DNA of 64,000 nucleotides from Limnobaculum zhutongyuii (GTDB lineage: Bacteria > Pseudomonadota > Gammaproteobacteria > Enterobacterales > Enterobacteriaceae): positions 4,567,944 to 4,631,943 of the forward strand of contig NZ_CP034752.1 in assembly GCF_004295645.1 (NCBI RefSeq), read 5' to 3'. The notes under the pieces are model-generated. The model searched no databases and was not told the DNA's origin. It was given only the letters and a program-made list of their open reading frames with translations. The position numbers and the translations under genes were made by a program. Shown one piece after another: positions 8,448-18,064 of this stretch; the stretch's first letter is position 1; each line of letters begins with the position of its first letter.

Positions 8448-9613
8448 CCAACATCTCCCAGAAGTACACAGGCGTTATTCCCGCCAAAAGCAAATGAGTT
8501 TGAAATAATTGTTTTATTGGTTATTTTTTGTGATGAGGTAACCAGGTTAATATCGGCAAGCGTGCTGTCTTTTGCCGATGTTGAAAAGTTCTGAATGGGT
8601 AAATTGAGATCTCCGACCAAAATTAACCAGCTGAGGATTGCCTCAGTAATGCCTGCCGCACCGAGGGTATGTCCGGTAAGGTGCTTGGTTGAGCTACAGG
8701 GGGTGGCATGACCAAAAAGCCGGTTAACCGCTTTACTTTCTGCGGCATCATTCAACGGTGTTGCGGTACCATGTAAGTTAATATATCCAATTTGCTCCGG
8801 GGTCATTTCTGCCTGCGCCAGCGCCATTCTCATGGCCTTTTCTGCCCCTTCCCCTTCCGGATGAGGTGCGGACATATGCCAGGCATCTGATGATTCTCCC
8901 ATGCCTAAAAGCGCTATCCGGGCGGGATTGCGCGTTAGCAAAACTAATCCGGCGCTTTCGCCAATATTAATACCGTTTCGTCCTTGTGCGAACGGCTGGC
9001 AGAGTTGACTGGATATAGATTCCAGGCTGTTAAAGCCGTTAATTGCCATTCGACATAGGCTGTCAGCCCCACCAACCAGCGCAGCATCAGCCAGTCCGGC
9101 TTTAATTAATCGATAGCCGCTGATAATGGCACGAACGCTGGAGGAGCAGGCTGTTGAAATCGTATAGGCAGGGCCATTTAACGACAGTAAGGCCGCCAGA
9201 AATTGAGCCGGATCGCCCAGCTCTTGCTGTTGGTAGTAATAGCTATCGGGAAGTTTTCCGTTAGCAAGCTGATGGGCAATGGCCAGTTCACCTTCATGTA
9301 TGCCGGAGGTACTGGTTCCCATCACTACGGCGATACGATCTGAGCCAAACTGGCTGATAGCGGTATCCAGCTCCGGGCGGAGTTGTTCAAGTGCGGCCAT
9401 CAACAGACGGTTGTTTCTGGAATTATGCGCAACCAGCTCAGCAGGCACTTCCGGTAATGGTGCGCAAACTTCACCAACCCAGGTAGGGTTCTGATTTAAT
9501 AACCAGTCAGTAGAAAGCTTAAGCCCGGATTTCCCCTGAGCCAGATTCTCGCTGATTTGTTCCAGCGAATGGCCCAATGCGTTCACCATTCCGGCGGCAG
9601 AAAAATAGATCAT
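8444..9613 (-). CDS. apeO: Aryl polyene ketosynthase ApeO
   Basis: 389 residues, a second complete condensing enzyme: Cys156 in STACSSS, His281 in LHGTATPLND and His315 in HLTGHTLGAAG. It is more diverged from FabF than apeR and, in characterised APE systems, forms a heterodimer with the chain-length-factor-like ApeC to elongate the polyene. It sits between apeN and apeP with 4-base overlaps on both sides. No damage seen. Confidence 0.88.
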   Translation of the reverse strand: MIYFSAAGMVNALGHSLEQISENLAQGKSGLKLSTDWLLNQNPTWVGEVCAPLPEVPAELVAHNSRNNRLLMAALEQLRPELDTAISQFGSDRIAVVMGTSTSGIHEGELAIAHQLANGKLPDSYYYQQQELGDPAQFLAALLSLNGPAYTISTACSSSVRAIISGYRLIKAGLADAALVGGADSLCRMAINGFNSLESISSQLCQPFAQGRNGINIGESAGLVLLTRNPARIALLGMGESSDAWHMSAPHPEGEGAEKAMRMALAQAEMTPEQIGYINLHGTATPLNDAAESKAVNRLFGHATPCSSTKHLTGHTLGAAGITEAILSWLILVGDLNLPIQNFSTSAKDSTLADINLVTSSQKITNKTIISNSFAFGGNNACVLLGDVG

Positions 9614-10188
9614 GATGAGGTATCCACATTTTGAATGCTGATCTGATAGCCAAAATGGTGCTGAGTGATCAGCACGGGTTTACGCCGATTATTCTCTGAC
9701 AGATATTGAATTTCGCTGATGACATTGCCTTTGTTATCCGTGAGTATTCGCTGGTTTTGCTGGTCACTTAACTGCCATCCTTCAGGCAAATGCGCTTGCC
9801 AGTCAGCTATTGGCCAATAGCTCAACATAATATCGGCTAATACCTGCTCTGCCGGAGGAAGTTGAGGAAGGCTAATGGACTGTTCGGTATGGATACCGGT
9901 TGCATCATAAGTCAGTTTAAATAGCCGAATACCCACCGGAGACAGTGCCGCCAGCGTGATCTTGTCCTGGTCAGCATCCAGTAATACCAGCATAGACTGG
10001 GATTTTCCTTCAACCGTAGCGGTCAGTAGTTGCTGATAATGCAGAGGAGAGGCCAACGTTGGCGCAGGCAATGTGACTTTGGTACCGCGCTTTAGCCAGG
10101 CTTGAGGATGACTCTGATCCTGATTCAGTGAACAGCCGCTTAGCAGCAGTATTAAGAAAGTGGTAATAATCCCTGTTGTTATTTTCAT
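9610..10188 (-). CDS. apeN: Aryl polyene lipoprotein ApeN (DUF3261-like)
   Basis: 192 residues. The N-terminus is a lipoprotein signal with lipobox LLSGC (Cys19). The mature part is mostly beta, with no catalytic motif seen, and resembles the DUF3261 proteins found in APE clusters. With apeL (LolA-like) and apeM (MMPL exporter) it forms the envelope-transport part of the cluster, probably moving the lipid-linked polyene to the outer membrane; that role is inferred from context. Overlaps apeM and apeO by 4 bases. Confidence 0.82.
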   Translation of the reverse strand: MKITTGIITTFLILLLSGCSLNQDQSHPQAWLKRGTKVTLPAPTLASPLHYQQLLTATVEGKSQSMLVLLDADQDKITLAALSPVGIRLFKLTYDATGIHTEQSISLPQLPPAEQVLADIMLSYWPIADWQAHLPEGWQLSDQQNQRILTDNKGNVISEIQYLSENNRRKPVLITQHHFGYQISIQNVDTSS

Positions 10189-12509
10189 GATATTTTTCCG
10201 GGGTTAGTACGTTCTGGCAACGCCAGCGGTGAAAGAATGAAGGCGGCAAAGATCCCGCCACTGAGTACCAGACCAAAACCTGAAATAGCCTGAGTGCCAC
10301 TGGCAGCCAGCAGGCCAAAACTTAGCTCGGTGGTTAATGCCGCCAGCAAAATAGAGAGCATGGAGGTGGATGGTGTCCCGGCAGGATTACTGAAAAATAG
10401 TGTGTAATCAATGCCAATACCCAGCACCAGAATCAAGGCTAATAAAGAGAACAGATTGAGTGATTGCCCACTCAGACTAAGCACGGCCAAAGCAATACCT
10501 AATGACAATATGGTTGGAATGATACAGCGTAAACCCTGTTTGAGACCAAAACGCCATAAAAACAGTGCACCAATGATTAACACTGAAATACCAAGCAATG
10601 TGGTCAAATGCTGGCGATAGACAGAAAATAGCGTAGAGAACTCGGTATGTTTATCTACCCAGTGTGTACCACTATGGTTGCTGGCGATTTGTTTCAACGC
10701 CGCAGGGTTGGTAACTCCCTCTACCGGAACCAGAACAGCAGACTGACCATTATCCAGACTGAGCCAGAGTAGCCGCCATCCTTCACTGGCAACACTATTA
10801 AGCCAATCCTGAGGTTTAATCGTTGTCTGCTCAAACGAGGGTTGTGTGGTGTTGATACCGGCCTGTTGTAGTCGATGGATAATTTCCGGTGCCTGTTGCC
10901 TGATTAAAGCAATATTCTTTTTTTGCTGCTGTTCCGAGGGAAAAGGAAGCAACCGATAGCCATTGAGCCAGCCGGACTGTTTTGCCGAGTCCAGTGCGCT
11001 TTCTAATGATTCCAGTCGTTGTAAAGTCTGCTCTGGCGATTCGCCATAAACCATAAACCACTTCTGATCGCTGTGCTGTCCGGTTAGTGCGGCAATCTGG
11101 CGTTCTTGCTGCTGGAACTCAGGAGGAAGAGTTTGCAGTTTACGAATGTCGTCATCGGTTTTTAGCTGAACCAAACCGGCCACGCTAATCAATAAAGCAA
11201 TCAGAGGGATACCAATACGGAAAGCCTTGCCGTTTTGCCAGTAGAAAAGCCAACGGTGGATAAAGCCAAGGCGCAGGGTTTTACGAACCGGAAGACGGCG
11301 GGAAAGCCACGGATACCAGCAGATAACGGTTAAGAATGCTCCGGTTAACCCGGCCGCGGCAAATATAGCCAACTGCTGTAAACCAGGGAATGGTGCGATA
11401 AATAGCAAAAGGTAAGCGATCGAGCTGGAAATTACCGCCAGTAATAACGCCGGGAAAAGCTTTTTCATACTGATGAGGGCCGATTCATCTTCACCATGCA
11501 CCATACGTTCAGTTAAGTAATGCAGTGCATAATCAATAGAAATTCCCACTACGCTGGTGCTCATCACCAGCGTCATCACATGTACTTCACCAAACAGAAT
11601 AAATACCGCAACGCTTCCGCTAATAGCGCCAATAGTCAATGATAACAGCGTAAGCCACAGTGGTTTTAGCGAACGAAAAACCAGCAGAATGAGAATAATA
11701 ATCCCTAAACCAGAGACGCTACCAATGGTGGAAATATCCTGCTGGGCTTGCTGGCTGGCGTAGTCGCTATAAAACAGGGTTCCTCTCTGTAATACTTGGG
11801 TGCCCGGCCATTTTTGCGCGATCTGCTGTTTTAGCTGGTCCAGTTTTTCAACGGTCTGGCGGGCGCTTTGAATATCATAAGACGAGGTCTTCAGTTCACC
11901 ATGTAATAAATACCAGACTCTACCCTGTGGGTCTTTGCTGGTTAGCCAGCCATTATTTAATTGCAAGGTTCGGTTATTTTGCTGCTGGGTCATCTGGGCT
12001 GAACGTATGGTCAGCAGCGGATCGTTACTCAACTCTTTGGCGCTAATGCCGGAAAACGGTGAGTAGATCTGGCTCAGAATCCAGTCAGATTGGGACGAAG
12101 CATCACCCGTCAGGCGCTGCCGGGTTGCGCTATCCAACAGGGAATAACGATTATCAAAAAAGAATTTCCCCCATTGTTGTTGATGGTCAGGGCTCATCTG
12201 GCCTGATGTACTGCTAAAGGCAGTCATCTGTTTTAATTGCTGTTGCCACCAAAGAGCGGGAGCCTGATCGTCGGGCTGTAGCGGGCTGATTAACCAGACT
12301 AACTGGCGGTCTAAACGTTGGTTAAATCCCTCTTCCAGCGCAGGAGGAATATTTTCAATATGTTCTTTAGGCAGCAGGGCCATAACACTACTGTTCAGGC
12401 GACTGTTGGGCAAAACCACCATCAGCGCGATCAGTAACGCAATAACGCCAATCGCCCAGGCGTATGCAATGCGGCGATGTATCTCAGGACGAAAAATGGT
12501 GTTCTTCAT
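10185..12509 (-). CDS. apeM: Aryl polyene MMPL/RND-type exporter ApeM
   Basis: 774 residues. The topology is typical of MMPL lipid exporters: one N-terminal helix (about 15-33), a large periplasmic domain, a block of five to six helices containing a GxSIDYALHYL motif, a second periplasmic domain, and a second helix block containing the matching GIGIDYTLFF motif. The duplicated G-x-x-x-D-Y motifs carry the likely proton-relay Asp. It is expected to extract the aryl polyene lipid from the inner membrane. It overlaps apeL by 26 bases. Confidence 0.88.
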   Translation of the reverse strand: MKNTIFRPEIHRRIAYAWAIGVIALLIALMVVLPNSRLNSSVMALLPKEHIENIPPALEEGFNQRLDRQLVWLISPLQPDDQAPALWWQQQLKQMTAFSSTSGQMSPDHQQQWGKFFFDNRYSLLDSATRQRLTGDASSQSDWILSQIYSPFSGISAKELSNDPLLTIRSAQMTQQQNNRTLQLNNGWLTSKDPQGRVWYLLHGELKTSSYDIQSARQTVEKLDQLKQQIAQKWPGTQVLQRGTLFYSDYASQQAQQDISTIGSVSGLGIIILILLVFRSLKPLWLTLLSLTIGAISGSVAVFILFGEVHVMTLVMSTSVVGISIDYALHYLTERMVHGEDESALISMKKLFPALLLAVISSSIAYLLLFIAPFPGLQQLAIFAAAGLTGAFLTVICWYPWLSRRLPVRKTLRLGFIHRWLFYWQNGKAFRIGIPLIALLISVAGLVQLKTDDDIRKLQTLPPEFQQQERQIAALTGQHSDQKWFMVYGESPEQTLQRLESLESALDSAKQSGWLNGYRLLPFPSEQQQKKNIALIRQQAPEIIHRLQQAGINTTQPSFEQTTIKPQDWLNSVASEGWRLLWLSLDNGQSAVLVPVEGVTNPAALKQIASNHSGTHWVDKHTEFSTLFSVYRQHLTTLLGISVLIIGALFLWRFGLKQGLRCIIPTILSLGIALAVLSLSGQSLNLFSLLALILVLGIGIDYTLFFSNPAGTPSTSMLSILLAALTTELSFGLLAASGTQAISGFGLVLSGGIFAAFILSPLALPERTNPGKIS

Positions 12510-13110
12510 CTGGAGTTAATACCGTGGGGGCTGTGGTTTGGTCAAAGAATCGAATATGGGTACTGTCGCCTTGCAGATCATTAATTTGGATCTCATTCAG
12601 AAACTCAGAACCATTAAGCGTAATTTGGCGAAATAACTTATCGAGCGGTGTCGTGGAAGGTTGCAAGACCAGCTGCCAGCTGCCTTTGCCAAGATCGCTA
12701 AACTGTAGGTTAAAGTTTTGCTCCAGTGCTTTGCGGTCCGCATGGAAAAGGGCGGTCAGGATAGAGTTAAAACGAAACATTTGTGGATTGCTATCTGCAG
12801 TAATCACCTGAGGCGGTTGACCCGCCATACGCTGTTCCATTCTGCTTTCGTTCATCATCAGCACCAGAGGAAAAGGTTTGGTTTGATTCCAGATTAATCC
12901 ATGTGCTTGTGCAATCAGAACGTTACCGTTGGATTTCAGCGGTTGAGACATGCCGCTAATGGTGCGTTGTTGTTCAAATTGGGCACGCAGAACGGGTTGA
13001 TGACTGAAGCGCTGCTGTAAATCATCAAGGGTTACCGCTGATGCCGCCTGACTTAGCAACAGGGAGGTGCCGGTAATCAATGAAGCGAGTAACCGGAAAA
13101 AGCAGTTCAT
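12484..13110 (-). CDS. apeL: LolA-like outer membrane lipoprotein carrier ApeL
   Basis: 208 residues. Cleavable signal peptide with a likely site after SQAASA near residue 25, followed by a LolA-type half-barrel: an LQQRFSHQ start, then FEQQRTISGM and later Q-rich strands. In APE clusters it is thought to ferry the lipidic polyene across the periplasm, by analogy with LolA. It overlaps apeK by 4 bases and apeM by 26. Confidence 0.85.
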   Translation of the reverse strand: MNCFFRLLASLITGTSLLLSQAASAVTLDDLQQRFSHQPVLRAQFEQQRTISGMSQPLKSNGNVLIAQAHGLIWNQTKPFPLVLMMNESRMEQRMAGQPPQVITADSNPQMFRFNSILTALFHADRKALEQNFNLQFSDLGKGSWQLVLQPSTTPLDKLFRQITLNGSEFLNEIQINDLQGDSTHIRFFDQTTAPTVLTPDEEHHFSS

Positions 13111-13544
13111 GGCTGAACACCTAATTTATCAAACAGTATGGAAGGGCTGACGAAACACATTTCACCATTTTGTTGATTAACCGCAACCTGAATGGTGTAG
13201 CCCTTGGTTAATTTTTTACCGCTGGCCACATCAACAATGAGGTAGTCAATACGCAGGCGATTTTCATATTCTGTCAGGCGGGCGTTGACCCGGATTTTCT
13301 GTTCAAAACAGGCCGGAGCAATGTATTTCACCCGGGTGTCAATAACCGGCCAGGCATAGCCGGAATCGCTCATTTGTCGATAACCGTAATCAAACTGTTT
13401 TAGTAAGGCTTCCCGCGCTACTTCAAAATAACGGAAGTAGTTACCGTGCCAGACCACATGCATGGAGTCTACATCATGAAAGGGTACCGTCAGTTCAATA
13501 TCGACGGATAAGCGAGGGTCGGAGTTAAGATTCATGATTATCAC
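13107..13544 (-). CDS. apeK: 4HBT-type thioesterase ApeK
   Basis: 145 residues, or 142 from the ATG three codons in. Hotdog acyl-CoA/ACP thioesterase with the 4-hydroxybenzoyl-CoA thioesterase signature DVDSMHVVWHGNYFRYFE (catalytic Asp, His-Gly-x-Tyr). In the pathway it may release or edit acyl-ACP intermediates. Its start overlaps the end of apeJ by 20 bases. Confidence 0.87.
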   Translation of the reverse strand: MIIMNLNSDPRLSVDIELTVPFHDVDSMHVVWHGNYFRYFEVAREALLKQFDYGYRQMSDSGYAWPVIDTRVKYIAPACFEQKIRVNARLTEYENRLRIDYLIVDVASGKKLTKGYTIQVAVNQQNGEMCFVSPSILFDKLGVQP

Positions 13545-15255
13545 CTGACTTTTTTTCTGGCGAGTTTAACTGCCAGAATTGATAAAAGTTAAACCAGTCT
13601 AATGGTGATATCAGACTGTAGTGTTCCAGCCGTTTTGCGTAGCGTTCAACGGTTTCCTGAATCGCTTGCTGGCGGTTTTCTCGTGGCAGAATTAACGGGT
13701 CAGCAAATTTTTCAAAATGGATAGAGAATTGACCTTCAGGTTTCAGGCCAAACATGAGATATACCGGACAGCGCAATACAGACGCTAAAATAAAAGGTCC
13801 CTGAGGAAAGGGGGCCGGCTTCCCTAAAAAGTCGGCCCAAACAATGCGCTGCTCACTTTCCCGATGATATTGACTGACCGGCGTGCGATCTCCCACGATG
13901 GCGACCCATTCTCCGGCATCCAGTTTTTGTTTTAGCAAAATGGCAACTTCCGGGCCCCAATGACTGACCTGAATCAGATTGATATTGGATGCGGGATTAA
14001 TTTCTTGCATCACCTGGTTGAAACGCTCAGCGTGCTGAGTGAACACCAGCGCATTAATTTTTAAATCAAAGGAGAGTTCGCCCAGAGCCCTGCAAACTTC
14101 TAAATCGCCCAGATGTGAACCAAGGATCAGGGTGCCCTGTTGAGCTGCCATTTGGTTCATGCACTCATTTTTGTCCGGGAAATCGACCTGATCCAGCTTA
14201 ATATCACCTAACCAACAGGCCAGTTTGTCCAGCATGGCTTCACCAAAGCGCATAAAGTGGCGATAGCTGCTGAGGTGAGGTGGTAGCGGATGATTCTGTT
14301 GTGCTGCATATTTTTTTAGCTGATGCAGATAGTGTTCTGAAGCTTTGCGCTGTTGATTCCCTGTTAGCCAGTAAAAACCAATAACCGGATACAGCAGAAG
14401 ATTAAATGCCCGTCGACCAAACAGGCGATAGGTTTTTACCATCAGGCGAATACCCCACAAGCCTTTACGCTCACTGGTGCGCGACCAGTGAGTTTCTGCT
14501 GTGAAATGTCGCATTATCAGTGACGGCATTCTGGGTAACATAGAAAGAAATAGTCGGGTATGCATCCACGAAATTCGCAGGTTGTCGCGCCAGACATCAA
14601 AATGAGACAAACCATCTTCAGGATAAATGACTTTGGTTGGAATAAAACGGGATTGAGTGCCTTGCCAGTAGAGCCGCACCATGATTTCAGTATCAAAATC
14701 CATCCGCTGCCCAAGGGGGACTTTATCCGCCAAAGCCAAAACAACATCTACCGGGTAGGCGCGAAATCCGCACATGCTATCGCGAATAGATAGCGACAGT
14801 GTCTCAATCCACACCCAAACGTGGGTAATGTAGCGGGAATAAAGCCGGGACTTAGGCACGCTGTCATCGTAAATGGGCTGACCAGAAATCAGTTGGTCAG
14901 GATATTGTTGTGCTTCAGCCAACAGTTTGGGAATGTCTTCCAGATGATGTTGTCCATCAGCATCAATCTGTATGCCGTGGCTGTATTTCTGACGTTGCGC
15001 TTCTTTTAATGCGCTGAGTACTGCTCCGCCTTTCCCTTTGTTATGAGGGTGTCGAACCAGCGTTACCCAGTCATATTGCTGACTGAGTCTGTCTAACTCA
15101 CTGGCGGTTTCTTTTTGGCTGCCATCGTCAACAATAACGCAATGCAGGTGAAAAGATTCAAGCTGCTGTAAGGTAGCGGCCATGGTTTTGCCATGGTTGT
15201 AACAGGGAATGATCAGGCAGGGATTGAACCGATTCCCTGATGGTATTACTGACAT
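13525..15255 (-). CDS. apeJ: Two-domain glycosyltransferase-acyltransferase ApeJ
   Basis: 576 residues with two fused domains. Residues ~10-240 are a family 2 glycosyltransferase: PCYNHGKTM, IVDDGSQ and the metal-binding QIDADGQH. Residues ~300-560 are an LpxL/HtrB-like acyltransferase with GSHLGDLEV, where HxxxxE replaces HxxxxD, and GDRTPVSQ. It probably builds the sugar/lipid anchor that carries the polyene in the outer membrane. It overlaps apeI by 10 bases. Confidence 0.88.
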   Translation of the reverse strand: MSVIPSGNRFNPCLIIPCYNHGKTMAATLQQLESFHLHCVIVDDGSQKETASELDRLSQQYDWVTLVRHPHNKGKGGAVLSALKEAQRQKYSHGIQIDADGQHHLEDIPKLLAEAQQYPDQLISGQPIYDDSVPKSRLYSRYITHVWVWIETLSLSIRDSMCGFRAYPVDVVLALADKVPLGQRMDFDTEIMVRLYWQGTQSRFIPTKVIYPEDGLSHFDVWRDNLRISWMHTRLFLSMLPRMPSLIMRHFTAETHWSRTSERKGLWGIRLMVKTYRLFGRRAFNLLLYPVIGFYWLTGNQQRKASEHYLHQLKKYAAQQNHPLPPHLSSYRHFMRFGEAMLDKLACWLGDIKLDQVDFPDKNECMNQMAAQQGTLILGSHLGDLEVCRALGELSFDLKINALVFTQHAERFNQVMQEINPASNINLIQVSHWGPEVAILLKQKLDAGEWVAIVGDRTPVSQYHRESEQRIVWADFLGKPAPFPQGPFILASVLRCPVYLMFGLKPEGQFSIHFEKFADPLILPRENRQQAIQETVERYAKRLEHYSLISPLDWFNFYQFWQLNSPEKKSGDNHES

Positions 15256-15590
15256 AAGTTTATCCTGCCGCTGCTGGCAACCGTTTCACCACAGCAATAT
15301 TGGAAATTAAGCCGGGATTTTGTTTCATCCCAGCTAAGGGTCAGGGTAATTTCTTCGCCGGGAAAGAGCGGGCGTTGAAACTTCACTACATCAATAGCGC
15401 TAAATACCGGAGAGAGTGGGAAAATCTCAGCGCCATAATGTATCGCCCAGTGAATTTGAGTCACGCCAGGTAATATTGGCTGTTCAGGAAAGTGACCTTT
15501 AAACCAGAACAGTTCTGGTTGGAGTTTCAAATGGAGAGTGGCACTTCCGTCATCAGAGATTTGACGGGCATGTTCCTGTGGCAACTTCAT
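15246..15590 (-). CDS. apeI: Aryl polyene small dehydratase ApeI
   Basis: 114 residues. Hotdog FabA/FabZ-like protein with the dehydratase signature WFKGHFPEQPILPGV (catalytic His). Works with ApeP on the hydroxyacyl-ACP intermediates. Overlaps apeH by 4 bases. Short but complete for this branch of the family. Confidence 0.85.
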   Translation of the reverse strand: MKLPQEHARQISDDGSATLHLKLQPELFWFKGHFPEQPILPGVTQIHWAIHYGAEIFPLSPVFSAIDVVKFQRPLFPGEEITLTLSWDETKSRLNFQYCCGETVASSGRINLCQ

Positions 15591-16966
15591 AAAAACAGTT
15601 CCTGTAATTCACTGTAGGCGCGCTTGCCTTGAGTATTTAGCGGAATGGCTTCCACTATTCGCCAGCGTTTCGGTATCGCAACCGGCTCAAGCCATTCTCT
15701 TAATTGTTGGCGCAAATGGTGGGTCAGGACGATCTCGCTCTGTTGATAATATCGCTTACCGGATTCTGTTAGTACGATAATCGCCGCCAGAATGGTTCGG
15801 TTTCCCTGCGTGAGTGGAATAATAGCCACATCACTGATTTCATTTAACGACAGCAGGCGCTGCTCTACGTCGGTAAGGGAAAGCCGTTTCTCTTCAATCT
15901 TAATGATTTTATCTTTACGTCCTAACAGGTGAAATCCATGGTCATCGATACGAATGATATCGTAAATAGTACTGCCGGAATCATCTTCAAACAGGGGGGA
16001 TGTAACATGGATGGTATCGTCCTGAAGTTGGGCGATATCAATACCGTCAAAGGCCTGCCAGGGTTGTTCGGCATGCTGTTGGATACGATGGGCGATGACG
16101 CCGGTCTCACTGGTGCCATAAATTTCCAAAGGTAAAACCCCCAGACATTGCTGTACACGCTGGGCTTCTTCCCGATTTAATGGCCCTCCGGCAGAGAGAA
16201 CCATCACACAGTTTAATGGCGTAAGGCTGCAATCCAGCCGTTTCAGGTAGGCCGGGCTGGCGACCAACATCAGTGGGGTGCCAGCAACGGGCTGTAATTG
16301 CTCATGATACTCTGTTGCCAGTGCATTAAAGGGTAGCCCCAGAGCAAGAGGTAAAAGAATACGGAAGGTTAAACCATAAAGGTGCTGATGGGAGACCGTT
16401 GCTGCCACCCGGGTATTTTCCAGTTGCCTGGAGCAATAGCGTGCCAGAATTTCGCTTTCCGCTTCCAGTAACCTGACGGGTTTAGAAACGGCTTTCGGTT
16501 GTCCGGTTGAACCTGAGGTAAACAGAATAATTTCGGCCTGTGTTGGCCAGTCAGGAAGGTCGAAAAAGGAGGCGCTTTGTTCTGGTGCCGTTGTTGATAT
16601 CTGGATGGTCGGGCAGCTCACTTGGAGCGGTAAATCGGTCAGTAACGCATCAAAAGCGCCTTGTTGTTGCTGTTCCTGCAGTTGAGCCTGACGCAAATGC
16701 CCCGGAATGACAGGGGTTTTATTACTGTAAAGTAACGCTAGCATAGCGGCAGAAAAGAGATAGCTATCATTAAAACAAATAGCCCAGCGTTTTTCTGACG
16801 AGGATTGAAGTTGCCGGATTAGCGCTATTATTTGATGGCGAAAATCAGATAACGTGAGCAGTTGCTCGCCGCGCCAGGCTATCAGCGTATTATCGGGGCG
16901 TTGAGTGCTTAACGTGTCACGCAGGCGTAATGTTATGCGTGACGCAGCATTTTTCTGATTATCCAT
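15587..16966 (-). CDS. apeH: Aryl-ACP/acyl ligase (AMP-forming) ApeH
   Basis: 459 residues from the chosen ATG at 16966; the frame is open to 17095, but that extension lies wholly inside apeG. ANL-superfamily adenylating enzyme with the P-loop LFTSGSTGQPKAVSK, an IYGTSETG A5 motif and LLGRKDKIIKIEEKR, with a late catalytic Lys near GKRAYSEL. It is expected to activate 4-hydroxybenzoate, the APE starter, and load it on a carrier protein. Overlaps apeG by 34 bases. No strong ribosome binding site precedes this start, so the exact N-terminus is uncertain. Confidence 0.87.
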   Translation of the reverse strand: MDNQKNAASRITLRLRDTLSTQRPDNTLIAWRGEQLLTLSDFRHQIIALIRQLQSSSEKRWAICFNDSYLFSAAMLALLYSNKTPVIPGHLRQAQLQEQQQQGAFDALLTDLPLQVSCPTIQISTTAPEQSASFFDLPDWPTQAEIILFTSGSTGQPKAVSKPVRLLEAESEILARYCSRQLENTRVAATVSHQHLYGLTFRILLPLALGLPFNALATEYHEQLQPVAGTPLMLVASPAYLKRLDCSLTPLNCVMVLSAGGPLNREEAQRVQQCLGVLPLEIYGTSETGVIAHRIQQHAEQPWQAFDGIDIAQLQDDTIHVTSPLFEDDSGSTIYDIIRIDDHGFHLLGRKDKIIKIEEKRLSLTDVEQRLLSLNEISDVAIIPLTQGNRTILAAIIVLTESGKRYYQQSEIVLTHHLRQQLREWLEPVAIPKRWRIVEAIPLNTQGKRAYSELQELFL

Positions 16967-17526
16967 TCTGCACTCATTAATAATCCCATTAAAACATAAC
17001 TGATAGCGCCATTGTACAGGGTCCATAACTGGATATCGCCGTACAAACAGGTGAAGAGCGCTATGCTTCCATTCAAGATAAAAAACAGACACCAAACCTG
17101 AGTCACTTTTCGCGTATAGCGTACGCCCTCAGGGGGTAAATCAGGTTCGGTTAATCTTGCTAATCGTTCGACGATGGTTGGCGGATTAAACAGTGAATGA
17201 CCAAACAAAGCCAGTAACAGAACGCTAACCACTACCGGATAGTAAAGTAACCAATGATTTTGCTTCAACAGCCAGCTGGTAAGGGCTAATGCTATACCTA
17301 ATAGCGCAAAGGCTTTCATCAGCCAGGATAGCTGTCGAATCTTCCCCCGAGCCAGTATTAAACGGCTGGCAAAAAGGATTATCAATGCAGGAGCTAATAC
17401 TGATGACCCCCAATAAGTTAAACCAAAATAGACAGCAAATGGATAACCGATAACGGCCAGCGCTGTTATTCCCTGAATAATTATTGAGGGGGAAAACCGG
17501 AATGGCTTGTCGCTACTCATCAACAA
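16933..17526 (-). CDS. apeG: COG4648-like inner membrane protein ApeG
   Basis: 197 residues with about six hydrophobic helices and no enzymatic motif; it matches the membrane protein of unknown function found between the ACP and ligase genes in APE clusters. A second ATG two codons in (17520) is an equally good start. Role unknown; possibly transport or anchoring of the assembly line. Confidence 0.78.
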   Translation of the reverse strand: MLMSSDKPFRFSPSIIIQGITALAVIGYPFAVYFGLTYWGSSVLAPALIILFASRLILARGKIRQLSWLMKAFALLGIALALTSWLLKQNHWLLYYPVVVSVLLLALFGHSLFNPPTIVERLARLTEPDLPPEGVRYTRKVTQVWCLFFILNGSIALFTCLYGDIQLWTLYNGAISYVLMGLLMSAEWIIRKMLRHA

Positions 17527-17538
17527 TGACGACAGTGG

Positions 17539-17787
17539 TTACTGAGTTTTCAGTAACTGGTCGATGGCATTAACGACATCTTCAACAGTACGCACTGATT
17601 TAAAAACTTCAGGATTAATCTTTTTTCCCGTCATTTTTTGCAGGTGAACAACCAAATCAACCGCGTCAATACTGTCCAGCTCTAAGTCTTCATATAGTTT
17701 GGCATCGAGTTTGATATCGTCAGCATCTAACTCAAAAAGCTTTACCATAATGGTTTGAATTTCATTAAGAATCTGTTGTTTATCCAT
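17539..17787 (-). CDS. apeF: Acyl carrier protein ApeF
   Basis: 82 residues. Carrier protein with the phosphopantetheine attachment Ser in ELDSIDAVDLV. One of two ACPs in the cluster, separated from apeE by 16 bases. It carries either the starter or the growing polyene; which one cannot be told from the sequence. Confidence 0.92.
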   Translation of the reverse strand: MDKQQILNEIQTIMVKLFELDADDIKLDAKLYEDLELDSIDAVDLVVHLQKMTGKKINPEVFKSVRTVEDVVNAIDQLLKTQ

Positions 17788-17803
17788 TATTGTTTACCTT
17801 TAA

Positions 17804-18064
17804 TTATTTGCCGCGTTGTGAAGCAATAAGCGCTGAAAGAGAGGCGACGGAATAAAAATGTTTGCGGGTATCTTCACTCTCAGCCGAAAGGACAACGCCG
17901 TAGCGATTCTTAATGGCTAAACCTAGCTCTAATGCATCAATTGAATCCAAACCTAAACCATCACCAAACAGAGGTGCATCCGTATCAATATCTTCCGGAG
18001 TCATGCCTTCTAAATTCAGTGATTCAATAATAAGCAGCTTAATATCTTGATTTAATACATCCAT
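17804..18064 (-). CDS. apeE: Acyl carrier protein ApeE
   Basis: 86 residues, with the attachment Ser in GLGLDSIDALELGLAI. The DSI/DAL core is typical of type II PKS/FAS carrier proteins. Its start overlaps the apeD stop by 1 base. It is clearly different from apeF outside the core, implying distinct partners. Confidence 0.92.
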   Translation of the reverse strand: MDVLNQDIKLLIIESLNLEGMTPEDIDTDAPLFGDGLGLDSIDALELGLAIKNRYGVVLSAESEDTRKHFYSVASLSALIASQRGK